From Hypomyces perniciosus (taxonomy: Eukaryota; Ascomycota; Sordariomycetes; Hypocreales; Hypocreaceae), in contig SPDT01000004.1 of NCBI GenBank assembly GCA_008477525.1, forward strand, positions 1,798,001 to 1,862,000: a DNA stretch of 64,000 nt, given 5' to 3'. Position numbers and translations under genes: made by a program. Below, in pieces: positions 46,351 to 58,741 of this stretch. The notes beneath the pieces are model-generated. The model had not been told where the DNA came from. It saw only the letters and a program-made list of their open reading frames with translations, and made no database searches. The stretch's first letter is position 1; each line of letters opens with the position of its first letter.

Positions 46351-47851
46351 TCATGGGTTTTCCCTTCGTATTTGCCAGAGGGATACAGGATCAATCACAG
46401 AGGGCAAATCCAATTGATGAATAGCGTCTCCGTGAGAGTGAATCTCACAATCCAGCAGCTGGATCTCAACTCGAAGTTCGTGTCGAGCATATCTGTAGGC
46501 TACCTTTTTCCAAATCTGGAGTACACAAGGCTCTAGCTTCAATTCCCAAGTTCCTCGCCAGGTAATCGAAGTCTCTTCCTTGCGATATGTGAATGCACAA
46601 GCTTCTCTCTTAGCACCATTCCATAAGGTCATAGTCTGTAACTTTGGCATGCAAAGTGCAGCTTCCCCGGCATCCTGCAAGAGATGGATGATTTCCAAGC
46701 GGCTTGAAATAGGGGTCATCAGCCGCGATGTTAATATAAGGGATTGTAGGTGGTTCCATCTCCATTGCGGCAGACGTGCCATGAAAAAGTGCTGAGCATC
46801 AGCTATGAATGAAACGGAAAGTTGTTCGAGCTCGAGGCTTCTAGTCGCAAATGCTGCACCGACCGCGGGAGTCGTAATTCGGATAGGGTCTGGGTTCATA
46901 TAGGAGTCTATACCTCGTTGGAGCTGGAATAGTGCGAGGTAGTCCTCGTTGAAATCCTCAAAAACTGATATTTTCTTGAGACCTTTTGGTAGGTGCGCAT
47001 GGATCATTTCCCGATAATCTATATCATAGATATTAGTCGTCTACATGCTACCCCTAGTATGAACATAGTTAGATACCTTCATCCCATAGCCAATGCTGGG
47101 TAGGTTTATCCCATAGTTGCCATGGCTCATAAACGATATACTCTAGCCGGGGAAGCTTTGACAATAGATACCACAAGGTAGGGGGGGCCCACTGACGACG
47201 GCATTGCCGACGAAGAAGAAACTTGGTGACTGCTTTCACCTGAGGGAGCTCTTCATGGAATTTTAGTGAGACCAGTTCATAGGGCCGTCGTATAGCACCA
47301 ACATCGGGGACAGCAAACTGCTTGCCGTTTCTCCATCCGTGTTTTGGATCATCGATTTTGATAGTATTATCCTGCTGCCGGTCTTTGGACTCAAGAATAT
47401 CATCTTTATCTGCGGTTCCGAAGTAACAGTTCTTAAACCAGTGTTCTGAGTCGCTAGGCGAGTATGCATTGAGTTCCAGTGTCAGTCCACCTTCTTTCGT
47501 TGGCTTCCAAGTGCTTAAAATGGAAAACAGCTTTAAGACTGCTTCCATAATAATCCTGTCATTCATTTGGGTCCATGTCTCAGACTCTGGCCGTCGGCAA
47601 CATTGGCAGGTATATTTTCGAAGCTTTATATTCAGCCAAATGTGCTTGACTAGCCCTCTTTGTCGTTGAACTCGTTGTTTGAATTCGTCCAGGCATGATT
47701 GTTCCAGCTTGAGCCGGTGGAAGTTCCTCTTCTCAATAATAGCCTGCCATTCTTTAGAGACAGCAGCGTAAGGAGCTAGGCGGCCGCATCGTGTAAGCAG
47801 CTCCAGAATTATAATGCGTATCTCCGCTGGTAAAGAAGCCCAGTTTGGCAT
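46351..47851 (-). CDS. F-box protein with DUF6546-like region
   Basis: Two exons on the minus strand with an intron at 47019-47076 give 480 residues. The start is the ATG at 47851 (MPNWASLPAEIRIIILELL); the open frame further upstream has no ATG. Residues 4-45 are an F-box (SLPAEIRIIILELL...YAAVSKEWQAIIEKRNFHRL). The rest fits the fungal F-box/DUF6546 layout: GLTLELNAYSPSDSEHWFKN, LPRLEYIVYEPW, PKGLKKISVFEDFNEDY and RSLELEQLSVSFIADAQHFF. F-box proteins usually recruit substrates to SCF ubiquitin ligases; the target here is unknown. Large numbers of such genes in accessory regions are typical in this fungal group. Confidence 0.85.
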
Positions 47852-48684
47852 GGCTTCCGTTTTTATTTGGCATTTATAGCCGGCAATTAGCCACTTATAG
47901 TAATTATCGGAGTGCTGTTCGTCGTAATGCAATGAATTTGCCAGATGCCAGATGGAGATGTACTAGCTTTTATATCTAGGGGCCTCCCAAGTTATTGATG
48001 ACTTAGGTACGTAGTAGCGAAGTTTATTTTTAAAGTTTTTATATCTCTCTAGCTCTGTATTTAACTACATCTGGCCAGCGTCTTCCCCTCGTGACGGGAA
48101 TCACAGTAACAGACTTTCAGGTTCAGATTGCAGAATGACCCAACAATGAAGATTAATACAGTCATATCCTTTACCAATCTTAGCTACTCCAAGTCATGTG
48201 CCATAACTTAATCTGGCATCAAGTTTTGCAATGGCTGCAACAGCGCAAACCCTCAGACCATCCAGCAATTGCTGTCATGAATCATCAAAGCTTGAGCCTC
48301 ATTAGTGACGGCTGCACATGGAAGCGTGGACTCTACATCTACGAGAAATTTGGGCGCCGGGACTTTGTTAGTCAGGCTGAAGGTTTCAGACAGCTTGATC
48401 TTTGCTCGAGGATGAGCAATCTCGCCTTGTGAAGACCACATGGCCGTTTTTCTAGCTTCAATATTAGTGTTTGACTGTACGGCACTGAGTTATGGTGACG
48501 GCAACGCCCTGAATGCCGATGCATTGGTTGTTCCATCGTTTCAAAGTTGTTTGTTCTTTCAAGGGAAAATAGGAAACAAGGGTTGAAACAAATATAAACC
48601 ATCTTTATCTAAAACTATGAGCATATAATGAGAAGTGCTGTAGGCCTTTATTTATATTACATGCATTAAATGCATACATATCTC
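47852..48684. other. Intergenic region
   Basis: Holds the promoter of the F-box gene and the 3' end of the MACPF gene. AT-rich in parts. No coding sequence was recognised. Confidence 0.5.
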
Positions 48685-51600
48685 TTAACCCCGACCCCAA
48701 ATAACACCCAACCGCGTGATAATTCCCCGTCTTTGCTCGCCATAAAACCCCCTAATCGTCCACTTCGAATTCCCTTCTACCCTTGGCGGCTGCTCTACCA
48801 CCTCACTAACGTCATGGTCTGCCCTCGTGCTGCCCTCGCCAAGGTATCTGATTGTCGACACATCGAGCGGCCAGGCGGATTGCTGCCCCATGCTATCAGC
48901 GCGAATAAACTCCACCTTATCGACGTAGGATCGGCTATGGGCAGTGGAGCGTCCAGCTGTGAGTTTGGCGACGATAAGCGCTGAGGGGACTTCGCAGCTC
49001 CAGACCTGATGCTCAAAAGTGCCGTGAATAAGGCGCTGGCTGTTGGTGTATGTAACGCGCAGGCCAGTGAGTTTGCCGTCCTCGGAAGCGAAGCATATTT
49101 TGCTAATGGTCCAGTCAAAGTCGATATCGTCTAGAGCATTGAACACCTTGGTATCGGTATCCCCTTCCGCCTCGCTCTCATCTGCAGGCGGCAAGGCAAC
49201 GACCGACTTGCCCATGAGGAATTTGTCGGCATAGACGTTGTAATCGGGGAGGACCTTGAACTTGCGAATGTTCTCTTGCAGTTTCCTATCCATCCCGAGT
49301 AAGTTCCTGCAGATGGGGGTCGAGAGGTTGGCTGTGGGGACGGGAACAAAGGTGTCCTTGGACCAGACAACACCAAGAGAGCAGAGGACAGGTGGTGTGT
49401 CTGAACCACTGACAGTGTGAGCAAAGGTACAGAAGCCGCGGAGACTCCACTGGCCGCCGTCTTCTGGCCGTGCCCAAGTTCGGGTCTTGATGTCGGTGAT
49501 CAGAAACGGGGCTGTAGATGGCTCCCCCGTTGACGATGTTGTTGGCTTCTGCTCGGCAGCCGAGTCAAAGACGTTGCAGCTCGAAGTGGCTATTGCTATG
49601 GAGCTAATGACAGTTTGCTTGTCGGTGTTGGTGCCCTCACGAACAACCACCTCGACAATGATCTCGGACCCATCTACGGCCAGATCCCATATATGGCTCG
49701 CTTTGCCATCACATGTGCCATGGGCTTTAGATTCGTTATTGGTGTACCTGATGCAAATCCCCTGTACGACCTGTTCGATGGACCAGATGGAGATCTGGGA
49801 CAGACGGAAAGTGGGATCCAAGGCCTCGAGGTCGTTTGTGAGGACAGCACGCGAGTGCACTGCGAGGTTACCAGGCGACTGTGCAGTCTTGGCCGCGTAG
49901 ACACCGGCAAACCCTTGAATGAGATAGTCTTGGGCCTTCCAGGCACATTTTTGAAGGGATTTTTTTCAAGTTGACGTCATGGTTGTGGAAGGGATGTTCA
50001 AGCAAGTAGACGGGCGGCAGCGCGTCTTGATTTTGGTCGGGAGTCAAGAAACCGAGGAGCAAAGCCGCGCCGGGGTTTCTGATGCGTTGGCTTGCCCTCT
50101 CTGGCGACAGCGATCGTACAACCTGTGCTCAGAAAGGAGTAATCAGTCCATGTATCTTGAAAGAAAGACAAGTGTGTCGTCACTTACTGGGAGCAACTGC
50201 TCAAATACCAACAGGTTCAAGAAATACGCATCGCGTGTCGCATCCGTTGACAACTTGGGATTCTTGGCCACCAAGTCCACCTCGTTCACAATATTGGCCA
50301 TCTCAAACCGACAGACACTCATGGCGTGTATTAAGCCTGAAATCGTCGGACTAAAGACAGGAAAATGAATCGGCTCCCATAAACTGGCAGTCGCGTCAAC
50401 AATGATATTATTGCCCGACTGGGCTACTTGTCTTTGGACCTGCAACGCATGTACGTACTGTTTCTGCTTCACTTCGTCGCTGAAGTTGCTAGGCGTTTTG
50501 TTGAACAGAAACTGGAACGACCTCGCATCCTCTTGGTTTGACAGTAGAGGTCGGACCTTGGCCAGCTTGTACGTCTCCTCGTCCGGTTTGGCCATCTCAA
50601 TGGTGGCACGGCCTCCCTTGAGCTCATACATGGCGTGAGAGATTTGCTTCAACATGGCCTTGTAGTCCATGTAGTTATCTAGGAGAGCGCGTGTGTATAC
50701 ACCTGCGCTCTCGTAATCGAGAGGTGAAAATGCAGTGTTTTTCCTGTGAAAGTCCTCGAGGGCTGTATACTTGGTTAAGGTGGCGTACGTGCGCTGAGGC
50801 GTGACGGCAACGAGATCAGGAAAAGCAGCCACGGCCTTTTTGATGGAGACAATGCTCCAGTCCTCGGTGGGATCCTTGATGGAGCCGCCGCCGATCCAGT
50901 TCACACTGATGGCTGTGTTTCAGAAGTAGCATGTTAGCCAAGATGCATACACACAGATATCGGATCAGCTTGAAGTTGGATAGAGCATACTTGTCTCGGT
51001 ACTTCTGCTGAACTCCGACTTGTCAAAGTCAACCTTGGTTTTCAGCTTGCCCGCGATGGTCGGAGTCTGCATCTCCGCCTCGAGGTACGCCCTGATTTGG
51101 GACACTTTGGCCTTGTCGTATACTTTGATGGAAATGACAGCGTTGAGCTCGCCGCCTTCCTCCCAGCCAGAGATGAACGTGTCCTTCAATAGACGTCAGC
51201 CACAATATGACCCGAAAAGAGTGGCATCAATACGTAGGGGGGATTTACTCCGTATACTTCGGTGAACCGGCTTGCTTCCACGTTGTCGATGTTGTTAAAT
51301 ATGCAATACTCTGGCGGACGGTGAATCCGTTTCGTGACTTTGATCTGGAGATGGAAATTGATGTCGCTCGCCTTGAAATTGTCACTGTCAACGTGGGATC
51401 CATTGCCTTTGCCACCAATCATGGTGGTTTTGATGGATAATGAGCTGGAAATGTTCATGGCATCTTTTCAGCCTTAGCTTCGGACCCGCCCCGCTTGCTC
51501 ACTTCACTCACCGGTTACATCACTCAGTTTATCAACAAATCGGGATGAATAAGTGACGATTTGTGGGTTTACCTGTGCATCATACATCAGTTAGCCTGTC

Positions 51601-51965
51601 ATAGCTTGGGTGGCACTGTTGTCACCCAAATGGCAACTTACCCTAGGCATTACTTGTAATTCAACATCCTTCTCCTCCTCCTTCTTCTCAGCTTCAGGCT
51701 CTGGCTCAGACCTTTGGAACACTGTTGTTTCTTTTCTGTCACCATGCCCGAGAGCAGGAGGCACTTCGATACTCTTGGTATCTCCGGTCTTACCACTATC
51801 CGCAGGCCGTCGTCGTCGCGACAGCATTGGTGGGCGTGTAGGCTCAGGTTCTTTGCATGAATTATCAAGCAGCACAGCACGATCGAGACATATTTGCTGG
51901 GTGTAACTGTTGAATCCTTGCCCCAAGCGCATGGAGTTGTTATAGGGTGCGAGCATTTGCGACAT
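48685..51965 (-). pseudogene. MACPF-domain protein with tandem jacalin-like C-terminus, frameshifted
   Basis: Seven segments on the minus strand, with in-phase introns at 51573-51641, 51464-51511, 51184-51248, 50913-50990 and 50123-50184. The ATG at 51965 begins MSQMLAPYNNSMRLGQGFNS, the usual start of fungal MACPF proteins, followed by a charged linker. The MACPF core includes the DTFISGWEEGGELNAVISIK signature and the VNWIGGGSIKDPTEDWSI segment. After it come two jacalin-like lectin regions (WSLRGFCTFAH...LGVVW and WTIRGFYGEQ...LGVIW). The frame changes inside an A7 run (plus-strand T7 at 49960-49966), so the MACPF half and the jacalin half are in different frames. This is either a pseudogenising single-base indel or a sequencing error. 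MACPF proteins form membrane pores; jacalin-like domains bind glycans. No function is shown for this one. Confidence 0.75.
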
Positions 51966-53766
51966 GATGGGCCAAACCGCCAATCGGCTTTCCAAAGGAT
52001 AGAAAGACCAGGCAATTGACCTCAAACAGCCAACGAAGCGACGGTCTTTTAGAGTTGAGTTGAACACTAAGAAGAAAGAGATGGCATTCACAAGGCGGGC
52101 GATTCTTCGGTTCCCAAAAAGGTCGTTGGAACACATACAAAGTAAAGTATGCTATTATTGTAATCGTACATCAAAGTCGTAGCATTTTTAGGGAGATAAA
52201 TGTAGGTACATGGGCATCCTGACATGCAACCTCCAGGCACTTGCAGCTGAAGACTCTCCACATACATCACATCAATATCCCGACAAACTAGCGATTTTAT
52301 GCATACTTCAGCCAGCCATTCTCCGGAAATACCGATGTGATGACGGTAATAATAGCAGTACAGGTAATGAGGATTAAAACTCCACAACGGGCTTTCATTT
52401 CCATTCTGGGGCATACCAGAAAATTAGTTCCGGATTAGGAATACATACGGCAAGCGACCCACTAATGCAGGTTCATGTTCGAAGGCTCAATATGACCATC
52501 ACTTTTTAAAGATGCATCATTGAACGGATGCTTAGCTGTTAGCCATTGGAAGTGGACTATGGCTAAAAGCGACGATATTCGCAGATACTGTAATAATGGA
52601 TGTGTCGCATTGCTTCAGCTCACTTAACCAAAAATATAGTGTGCTCACATTTTGCTGGATTTTGGTCTGACAGGATGAGACAGCTTCATGCAGGACAAGA
52701 ACGAAGGATTTACTAGGCACATTTATTCCCTTTCGGCGATATTATCGGACTCATCAGGGCGCTTCACCTTGAATCCCCACCTTCAGCTGGTCAATATATT
52801 GGATCTATCTCTCCACACGACTGTCGTATCTGCACCATCATGTCCACCTACATCTGACACATCTAGGGCGTCAAAGCCCCCCGCAACTCTTCCTGTGGCG
52901 TTGGCCGTGTCGTTCTCGACCTACCCCCATCTTGGCCGTCAACGCCATTGCCTTGCTTCGGTCTAAAGACGACCAGAAGCGCTTCTACGGTAACTTTGCA
53001 TGTGCCTGCATGACCAGTGCTACTGAGTCGGCCTTTATTTCGTTTAGTGGCTACTTTACCCTGAACGCCACCTCGGAGCCATGCGCCAAAACGCTGTCCA
53101 AGTCTTCTGGGGGAGATGGCGACATGAAACTGCAGCAGAAATCTGCGGGCTAGTAGGTATCTTCACAATATGGCGTCGTTGCAGAAGCAGACTCGAGATC
53201 TGATGCGGGAAATAGGGCTGGTTTATGGGGCCAAGCTCCCCATCTCAGATTGCGCACAGCCTTGCAGGCCAGCTCTTGTGGCGGACTCGATCTTGGCTCC
53301 ATTTGCGCGACTCAATCAGGATGAATGAAGTGTGTCTGCCCGTTTGAAGTTCTATCACGTATAATCCTCACAAAGTAATGTTGTCTTGGTAGAAAATGAA
53401 GTATATGGGCTTAAATTGTGTGGAAGTACTCAAACAAGCTTGATGGAATGCTCCTCCCAATTTCCTGCAGTTCATGTGTTCTCACTGCTTGAGAATAATC
53501 TGCCAAATCTGCCCAACATTGTCCCTCTGTGGTGGCCCAACGAATATATTGTGCCTGTTGACTCGTTAGTACAACGAATTCGATCCTATCCGACAGACTT
53601 CAGATGAAAAACATCACAATTACCCATTGTCGGTCGAGCTTGGTGACTGCATTTGCAAACACTTTCCGCTTCGACGATTCGTGAGTCTTTGGCACCATGT
53701 CAGCACGATAATTGTGGAAATGTTGGACTTTGAGCCATTCGCCAAGAGATTGCCTCCATTTCCAAC
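51966..53766. other. Intergenic region of 1.8 kb
   Basis: Promoter of the MACPF gene and the 3' side of the coiled-coil gene. Holds one copy of the 30-bp repeat (52643-52672). Open frames on both strands have no family signature. A 35-codon minus-strand frame starting at 52404 looks like a signal peptide but ends quickly and was not called. Confidence 0.45.
52643..52672 (+). repeat. 30-bp dispersed direct repeat, copy 1
   Basis: A 30-base sequence (beginning GCTCACATTTTGCTGG, ending GGTCTGACA) is identical to the one at 60393-60422, 7.7 kb away in the same orientation. Flanks differ except for a short ATAGTGTG before both. Confidence 0.9.
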
Positions 53767-54562
53767 TCACATATAACCGCCCCGTGGACCCCTGTTGTGC
53801 CCAATCCACCATTCCTGCGCTTTGATGGGCTCTTCATCGACAGCACGTCCGTTGTATGTCCCAGCCTCGGTATCGGTGTTCCAGTTTCCCAAGTACCTCT
53901 CACTCTTAGAAACTGTCCATGCTGACCGACGATCGTTGGGGTCCGCCTTTCTAAGCCGGAGGATCTGCCAGCCATTATTGGGGTCCCAGGTCCAGCCATG
54001 GGCCGAAGTTGCGTTACCTGGGAGGGCGAAGAGGTCAGCGCAACCATAGCGACTATAGCCGGATCAACGCAAATGGGTGATAAATACCAGCTCCAAAGTC
54101 TAGAGCCATATGAGGCCAGTCAGACATGAGTATGTGAACATCGTGTTCATGAAACGACGGATCAAGGTCATTGCTCGGATCAAGTGGCGTCCTCAAGCTG
54201 TTTACTTGTGTCTGTAAATTCTTGCTATGCTCCGAGAGTCTCGCGAGATCCAGCTGGAGACCAGCCCTTTCAGAGGCGGCCCTGCTCAATTGTGCCTCAA
54301 GCGTCTTGTTCTGCTGCTCAAGTTGCGTCTTTTCCCCCTCAATATTCTCCAGCATAGTTTCAAGATCCTTCTTCCGGCGTTCTAGGACCGGATAATTTGT
54401 GCGAAAGATTTCTAAATCAGCAGCGTCCTGTTCGGCCTTTCCCTTCTTCTCATCAGCTTCCCGAGCCATTCGCTCGACCTCATTTGCGCTGGCGAAGTCA
54501 TTAGGGAAGAGCTTAGAGGAGGTCGAGCCGAAGACGTCATGGTGAGCGACTGCGGGTCTCAT
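53767..54562 (-). CDS. Coiled-coil protein with C-terminal Trp-rich domain, function unknown
   Basis: Two exons on the minus strand, 54562-54088 and 54017-53767, joined across a 70-bp intron (54018-54087), give 241 residues from the ATG at 54562 (MRPAVAHHDVFGS). Residues 30-120 are a long coiled coil (EVERMAREADEKKGKAEQDA, RRKKDLETMLENIEGEKTQL, ...). After the splice comes a compact domain, AHGWTWDPNNGWQILRLRKA, WTVSKSERYLGN, and EWWIGHNRGPRGGY. The stop at 53767 overlaps a possible GTGAGT donor, so the gene may continue. An upstream open frame (about 54,620-54,810) codes for a membrane-spanning stretch and might be a first exon, but no in-phase splice was found. The C-terminal domain was not identified. 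Confidence 0.6.
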
Positions 54563-55288
54563 AGTTGATGGTAGCTGGGGTTTCTCTAGAAATGCAAGCT
54601 TCTGCTGCGAGAAGATCAATGAGTGATAGACCTTGACTTGGATGGGTTTGATCGTTCAGCAAGCAGGGATGATGAAGCCTGTGATTGCTGTGCACGTCGT
54701 CGTGACGACTTGGCTGCCATAAGACCAATACCAGACATTAATACTATCAACCAAAGCAGCGTGATATTATGCCCGTCGACAACGAGCAGATCCAAATAGG
54801 AAATATTAATCAAGGTCCCATGAATGGCCTAGCAAGATCCTTCAGCTGGCGTGTTGTTCAATATTTCAGCCGTTTATCGAAAGCCACAACGGGTCCCAGC
54901 TGCACCATAGCCGCCACCGAACAGGGGCAAAGGTCCGAGGGTCTACTTCGTACAGAGTAGTATTGTGATTGATCATGAAGCAAGCGTGCGAATGCATTTC
55001 TCGGTAAATTACCTATTTAAATTATTCCAAAAAGGTGCATTCTTATCCACCACCTTTCAGCTCGCCAACCTTAATTCAGCGCAAGAACAGACGAGCAGTA
55101 TATATTTAATGCATCCAACACGTTCTCCCACATTAAGACTGGATTCTGGAGCCTCGGTTGCTGTCACCCTTATTGTTCTTCCTACAACCTCTCTCCTCTT
55201 TTCCCCATCTCATTGCTGGATGATACCTCATCATCGTTAGAATTGCGCTCCTCATCATCTATCCCAATCATCTCGCCTTCTATCAGCT
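54563..55288. other. Intergenic region
   Basis: Includes the possible upstream exon of the coiled-coil gene (minus-strand frame with LLWLIVLMSGIGLMAAKSSR, about 54,620-54,810). A TACTTCGTAC motif lies at 54945. No other coding sequence was seen. Confidence 0.45.
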
Positions 55289-55693
55289 CTAGCCCTTCAA
55301 CTCATTCTTGAGGTCTCCTTCCTCAAGACGCACAGCCTCCTCAAACCAACTGAGCTTGCCTTCTGCATTTAGCTCCCCCATCACCCATACATCTCCCTGT
55401 GTAATGGTGGAATCATTCCGATGTCCAATCGCTTTGTGCTTCTCGGCAAAAACGTTTCCATTACGGACCCAACGCTCACTTCGCACCTCGACAGCCACAT
55501 GACTGTGTCTAATTCTCATGATGTAGTCAATCAAGTTATCCACTGTCATTTTGTTTCCCTGAATGGTGACAAGGCAATCTTTGGCGAATATTTGTCGCAC
55601 TATTCCCTCGACTTCTGATTCCGGGCCATCGTGGAATTGTTGAATTGCACTCGCCCATGCCTCACCGCTCGTGAAAAAGTTTGTGGAGGTCAT
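55289..55693 (-). CDS. SnoaL/NTF2-like domain protein
   Basis: Intronless minus-strand gene of 134 residues from the ATG at 55693 (MTSTNFFTSGEAWASAIQQF). Size and pattern fit a small NTF2-like fold: an N-terminal helix pair (WASAIQQFHDGPESEVEGIV), a strand with VTIQGNKMTVDNLIDYIMRI, then alternating strands (SHVAVEVRSERWVRNGNVFA, DVWVMGELNAEGKLSWFEEA). Proteins of this fold in fungi are often polyketide cyclases, epimerases or proteins of unknown function; no catalytic residues could be assigned. It ends 1.2 kb downstream of the carotenoid oxygenase gene on the same strand. Confidence 0.75.
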   Translation of the reverse strand: MTSTNFFTSGEAWASAIQQFHDGPESEVEGIVRQIFAKDCLVTIQGNKMTVDNLIDYIMRIRHSHVAVEVRSERWVRNGNVFAEKHKAIGHRNDSTITQGDVWVMGELNAEGKLSWFEEAVRLEEGDLKNELKG

Positions 55694-56927
55694 GGTGACG
55701 TTCCGTAGGATTTCCCAAGGGATAAACCGTATAATAAGGTGTATGTTGATAGAGGATTAGGGTGTATGTGAGAGACAGCTGTCACTTATTCCGTAGTGAA
55801 GATTGGTGTTGACGCCTGACAGTATGTATCTACGCTAAAGGAAGCGGGGAGTGTGGAGTCTTTATATACCCGTGGATCAGCTGACAGGTGCCTATATATA
55901 TATATTCCTATTATTGGTACTAATCTATTATTAATGTAATGTGACTAATTACTTTTTGATGTTAATAAATACATTGGCATTTACAAAAAAAAACTAGTGA
56001 TGAATCCTAATAACTTTATGGAGCTGCGTACTGCTCCTAATTATATCTAGTATCCACCTACGTCGGCAATAAGCTTTAGTCCTATTAATATCTCCGATCA
56101 ACTGCCTGTGTTTCTGGCAATTGCCTGTTTTCTGCGAGCCACAGGATGACCGATAAACTCTTGGTTCAGTTCTCTTTCGATGCTGCAGGAATTATGTTTT
56201 GGCCGCACATGTAGCTTACAACATCTGACTGTCAGGTTTTGTGTCATTATGACGGAAATAAAAATTCCCTTTAATAGGCGTTCATGTGTAAATTAGGATT
56301 CACCAAGTCAAAACAGACAGAGGAAGGTGCTAGTGAGCTAGTCGCTAGTGATGTCAGAGTGGGATAAGCCATCATCCTTGACAGCTACCACTGGACCGAT
56401 CTTGGCTTTGGAACTCTTACAATCACTTCCCCATTCCGGGGGTTCAGAGCCCTTAGAATTTGACCAACGATTCTATCCTCCCGTTAAGCAAGATCGGGCA
56501 GGATTATCGTCATCTCCAAAACACAGCATGTCGAGTGTCTTATTATCCACATGAGACTGTGGCAAATTGATTGATAGACCGTCGAGATCGCGTGAATACC
56601 CAGCGGACATGCATGCTCTCTTCAAGTATGTACACTACCAGATATTGCAAAAGAACCGAAGGGTCTGCGATGTCTAGTCTTGAGCGTCGAACAAGGAGTT
56701 TAATTAAAATTGGAAATTTCCAAACTTCTCTTAGCAGTCTTGAGTCTCTCCGTGCTGCTCCAAAGGGCTCTCACTTTGGAATTATCGATTGGCCATGACC
56801 AGCACTTCGTTACGTTCATTTGCAGGCGTTGAAAAAGTTCGCTCACAGATCAAACCGGCAACCAATAAGGCTCTGAAAGCTGCATTGTCGCCCAATCTAG
56901 CGAAAAGGATATGTTTAGCTGCCAAAA
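55694..56927. other. Intergenic region with AT-rich patch
   Basis: Promoter of the SnoaL-like gene. AT-rich at 55.88-56.06 kb. No coding sequence was recognised. Confidence 0.5.
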
Positions 56928-58741
56928 TTACACGTCCACTGCGCGAGTGGGATCGACTGCTCTGATATGTTGTCCGTGATATCCAAAATGTACTGCCCAG
57001 TCACACTCTGCCCTACCCAGTTCTTGCATGGTTTTGGCATCCAAGCACAGTAGATAGCTCTTTCTTTTGAATCCGTCCAGAACCACACTAAGAAGCACTC
57101 CATCATCCTCCTCAATGGAATGGGGGTTAGCAACGAAGATTGCTTCGCCTGGTGTATGTCCCCATGGGTTTTGCCAAAATGTTGTCTCGTTGGTTGTTGT
57201 ATCAAGTTTGACAAGTCCATCAAAGAACGAAGACATGCCGCGATCAGCAACACAATAAACATACCGGTGGGCCTTTGTAGCAAAATGGGGGTTGATTGTT
57301 GGGAGGTCTCCCGATGCAGACTGCGGGAACTGGCCCTCTGGGTTTACTTCTGGGAACACCCCGGTTTCCAAAGACTCACGAAGTTCTCTGGGCGGCGATT
57401 GCGAAGTAGGAATCCCTGGAAGGCGATATCGGGTATACTGGGCACGGGGGCGTTGGGCCGCTTTCTCTGAATTCGTCTTTCCCAACAGGGTTTCGTAGTA
57501 AAATTGGTGCAGGATATCGAGATTCTCATATTGCATTATATCGCAGAGAATGTGGACGTGGCCGTCTGAAGTTTCGACCTCTTCAAACGCGTTGACGGAA
57601 TGAAAACAGAAAAATGGAGGGCTTTGAAACGCAGCCACGAGACCGCGGCCATGGTAACGGTCAACAACCAACCACGTGGCCTTCCGGCTGGCATCCCAAG
57701 GTGCGATGGCATCTAGGATATTATTTGTCTCTAGCATCGCTGCCCCTCCTTGTGCCAAGTGGGAGCCCCAGATGCAAAGGATAACGAAATTCTTGGTGAG
57801 AAACAAGGAATGTAGATAAGCCGGCTGAATCGATTTGCCAGAGATTGTAGCCAAGATCTCGGTCTTGCCTGAAGTGGCACAAGTCTTGAACACTCGGTAG
57901 ACGCAACCTTTGTGGACACTCAGATTGTAGTTGAAGACGTCGCCAGTAATAGGATCTGACCTGGCATGTGCGGCGGCCAGAGGTCCCGTCAGACTTGGGT
58001 GAAGAACAGCTTGCTGGGCAAGGCCGATAGGCTCCAAAGTCTCTGGGTCAAGTTCCTTGAGCATGCTTGCGTCTGACTTTGCCCAGAGTGAGTTGATTCC
58101 GGAAGGATGAGTCGATGGTTGCGACGATGACGCTGACTTCAGTCCTGGGAGGTTTGTGGAGAGCGTGACGCCAATGTTCACCTCATCTTTGGACGGTATA
58201 AAGTCGCTCTTAACCTTTTTGAAGAGGCTCGAGCATGGGTCATACTTCTGGGCAAAGGTAAAGTATTTCATGGTTCCCGTCTGTCGGATCGACTCGATCT
58301 GGCCGTCGACATGCAATCGAGAGTTGTACACTACACGCGATGATTGTGACGGTGATGATGGCGGAATTATTTGAAAGCGATGCGTTTGAGAAAAGCCATC
58401 GAACCAATGGGATAAGCTGACGGTACCCACGGGTGTCCCTTCAACCCGGTAAGCCCCTGGGCCCGTTCTGTATAGAGTGCCAGCAGCATATGAAGGAATT
58501 GTTCCCGTCACCTTAAGGTCCACAGGGTCGAGTTGCTCATAACGACCTTCAAACTATAGTGACACGTTAGTAAATTTTGTAATAGCTAGTCTCGGACGAA
58601 AAGACGCCATACTCCCGCAGCGTTTGGCCATTCTGGCCCCTCTTCCCTCGGCGCATCATTACTCGCAGATGAACCATTCACATCTCCCCCAACTAGGTGT
58701 GCCTGAATATTCTGCAGGCGACTGAGTGAGCCTTTTGCCAT
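56928..58741 (-). CDS. Carotenoid cleavage oxygenase (RPE65/CCD family)
   Basis: Two exons on the minus strand, with an intron at 58554-58612, give 584 residues from the ATG at 58741 (MAKGSLSRLQNIQ). The intron joins WPNAAG to FEGRYEQLDPVDLKVTGTIP, the standard N-terminal region of fungal carotenoid oxygenases. The four iron-binding His are visible: AAAHARSDPITGD, AYLHSLFLTKN, FFCFHSVNAFEE and, at the end, HFGYHGQHI. The EDDGVLLSVVLD motif is also present. The enzyme family cleaves carotenoids with O2 at a double bond. Length and N-terminus suit the torulene-oxygenase type (CarT/CAO-2) better than the shorter stilbene-cleaving type (CAO-1), but no phytoene synthase or desaturase gene lies nearby, so the substrate is open. 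Confidence 0.9.

Noticed and set aside
52297..52404. Minus-strand 35-residue signal-peptide-like frame (MEMKARCGVLILITCTAII)
   Set aside because: It ends after the hydrophobic part and no in-phase second exon was found.
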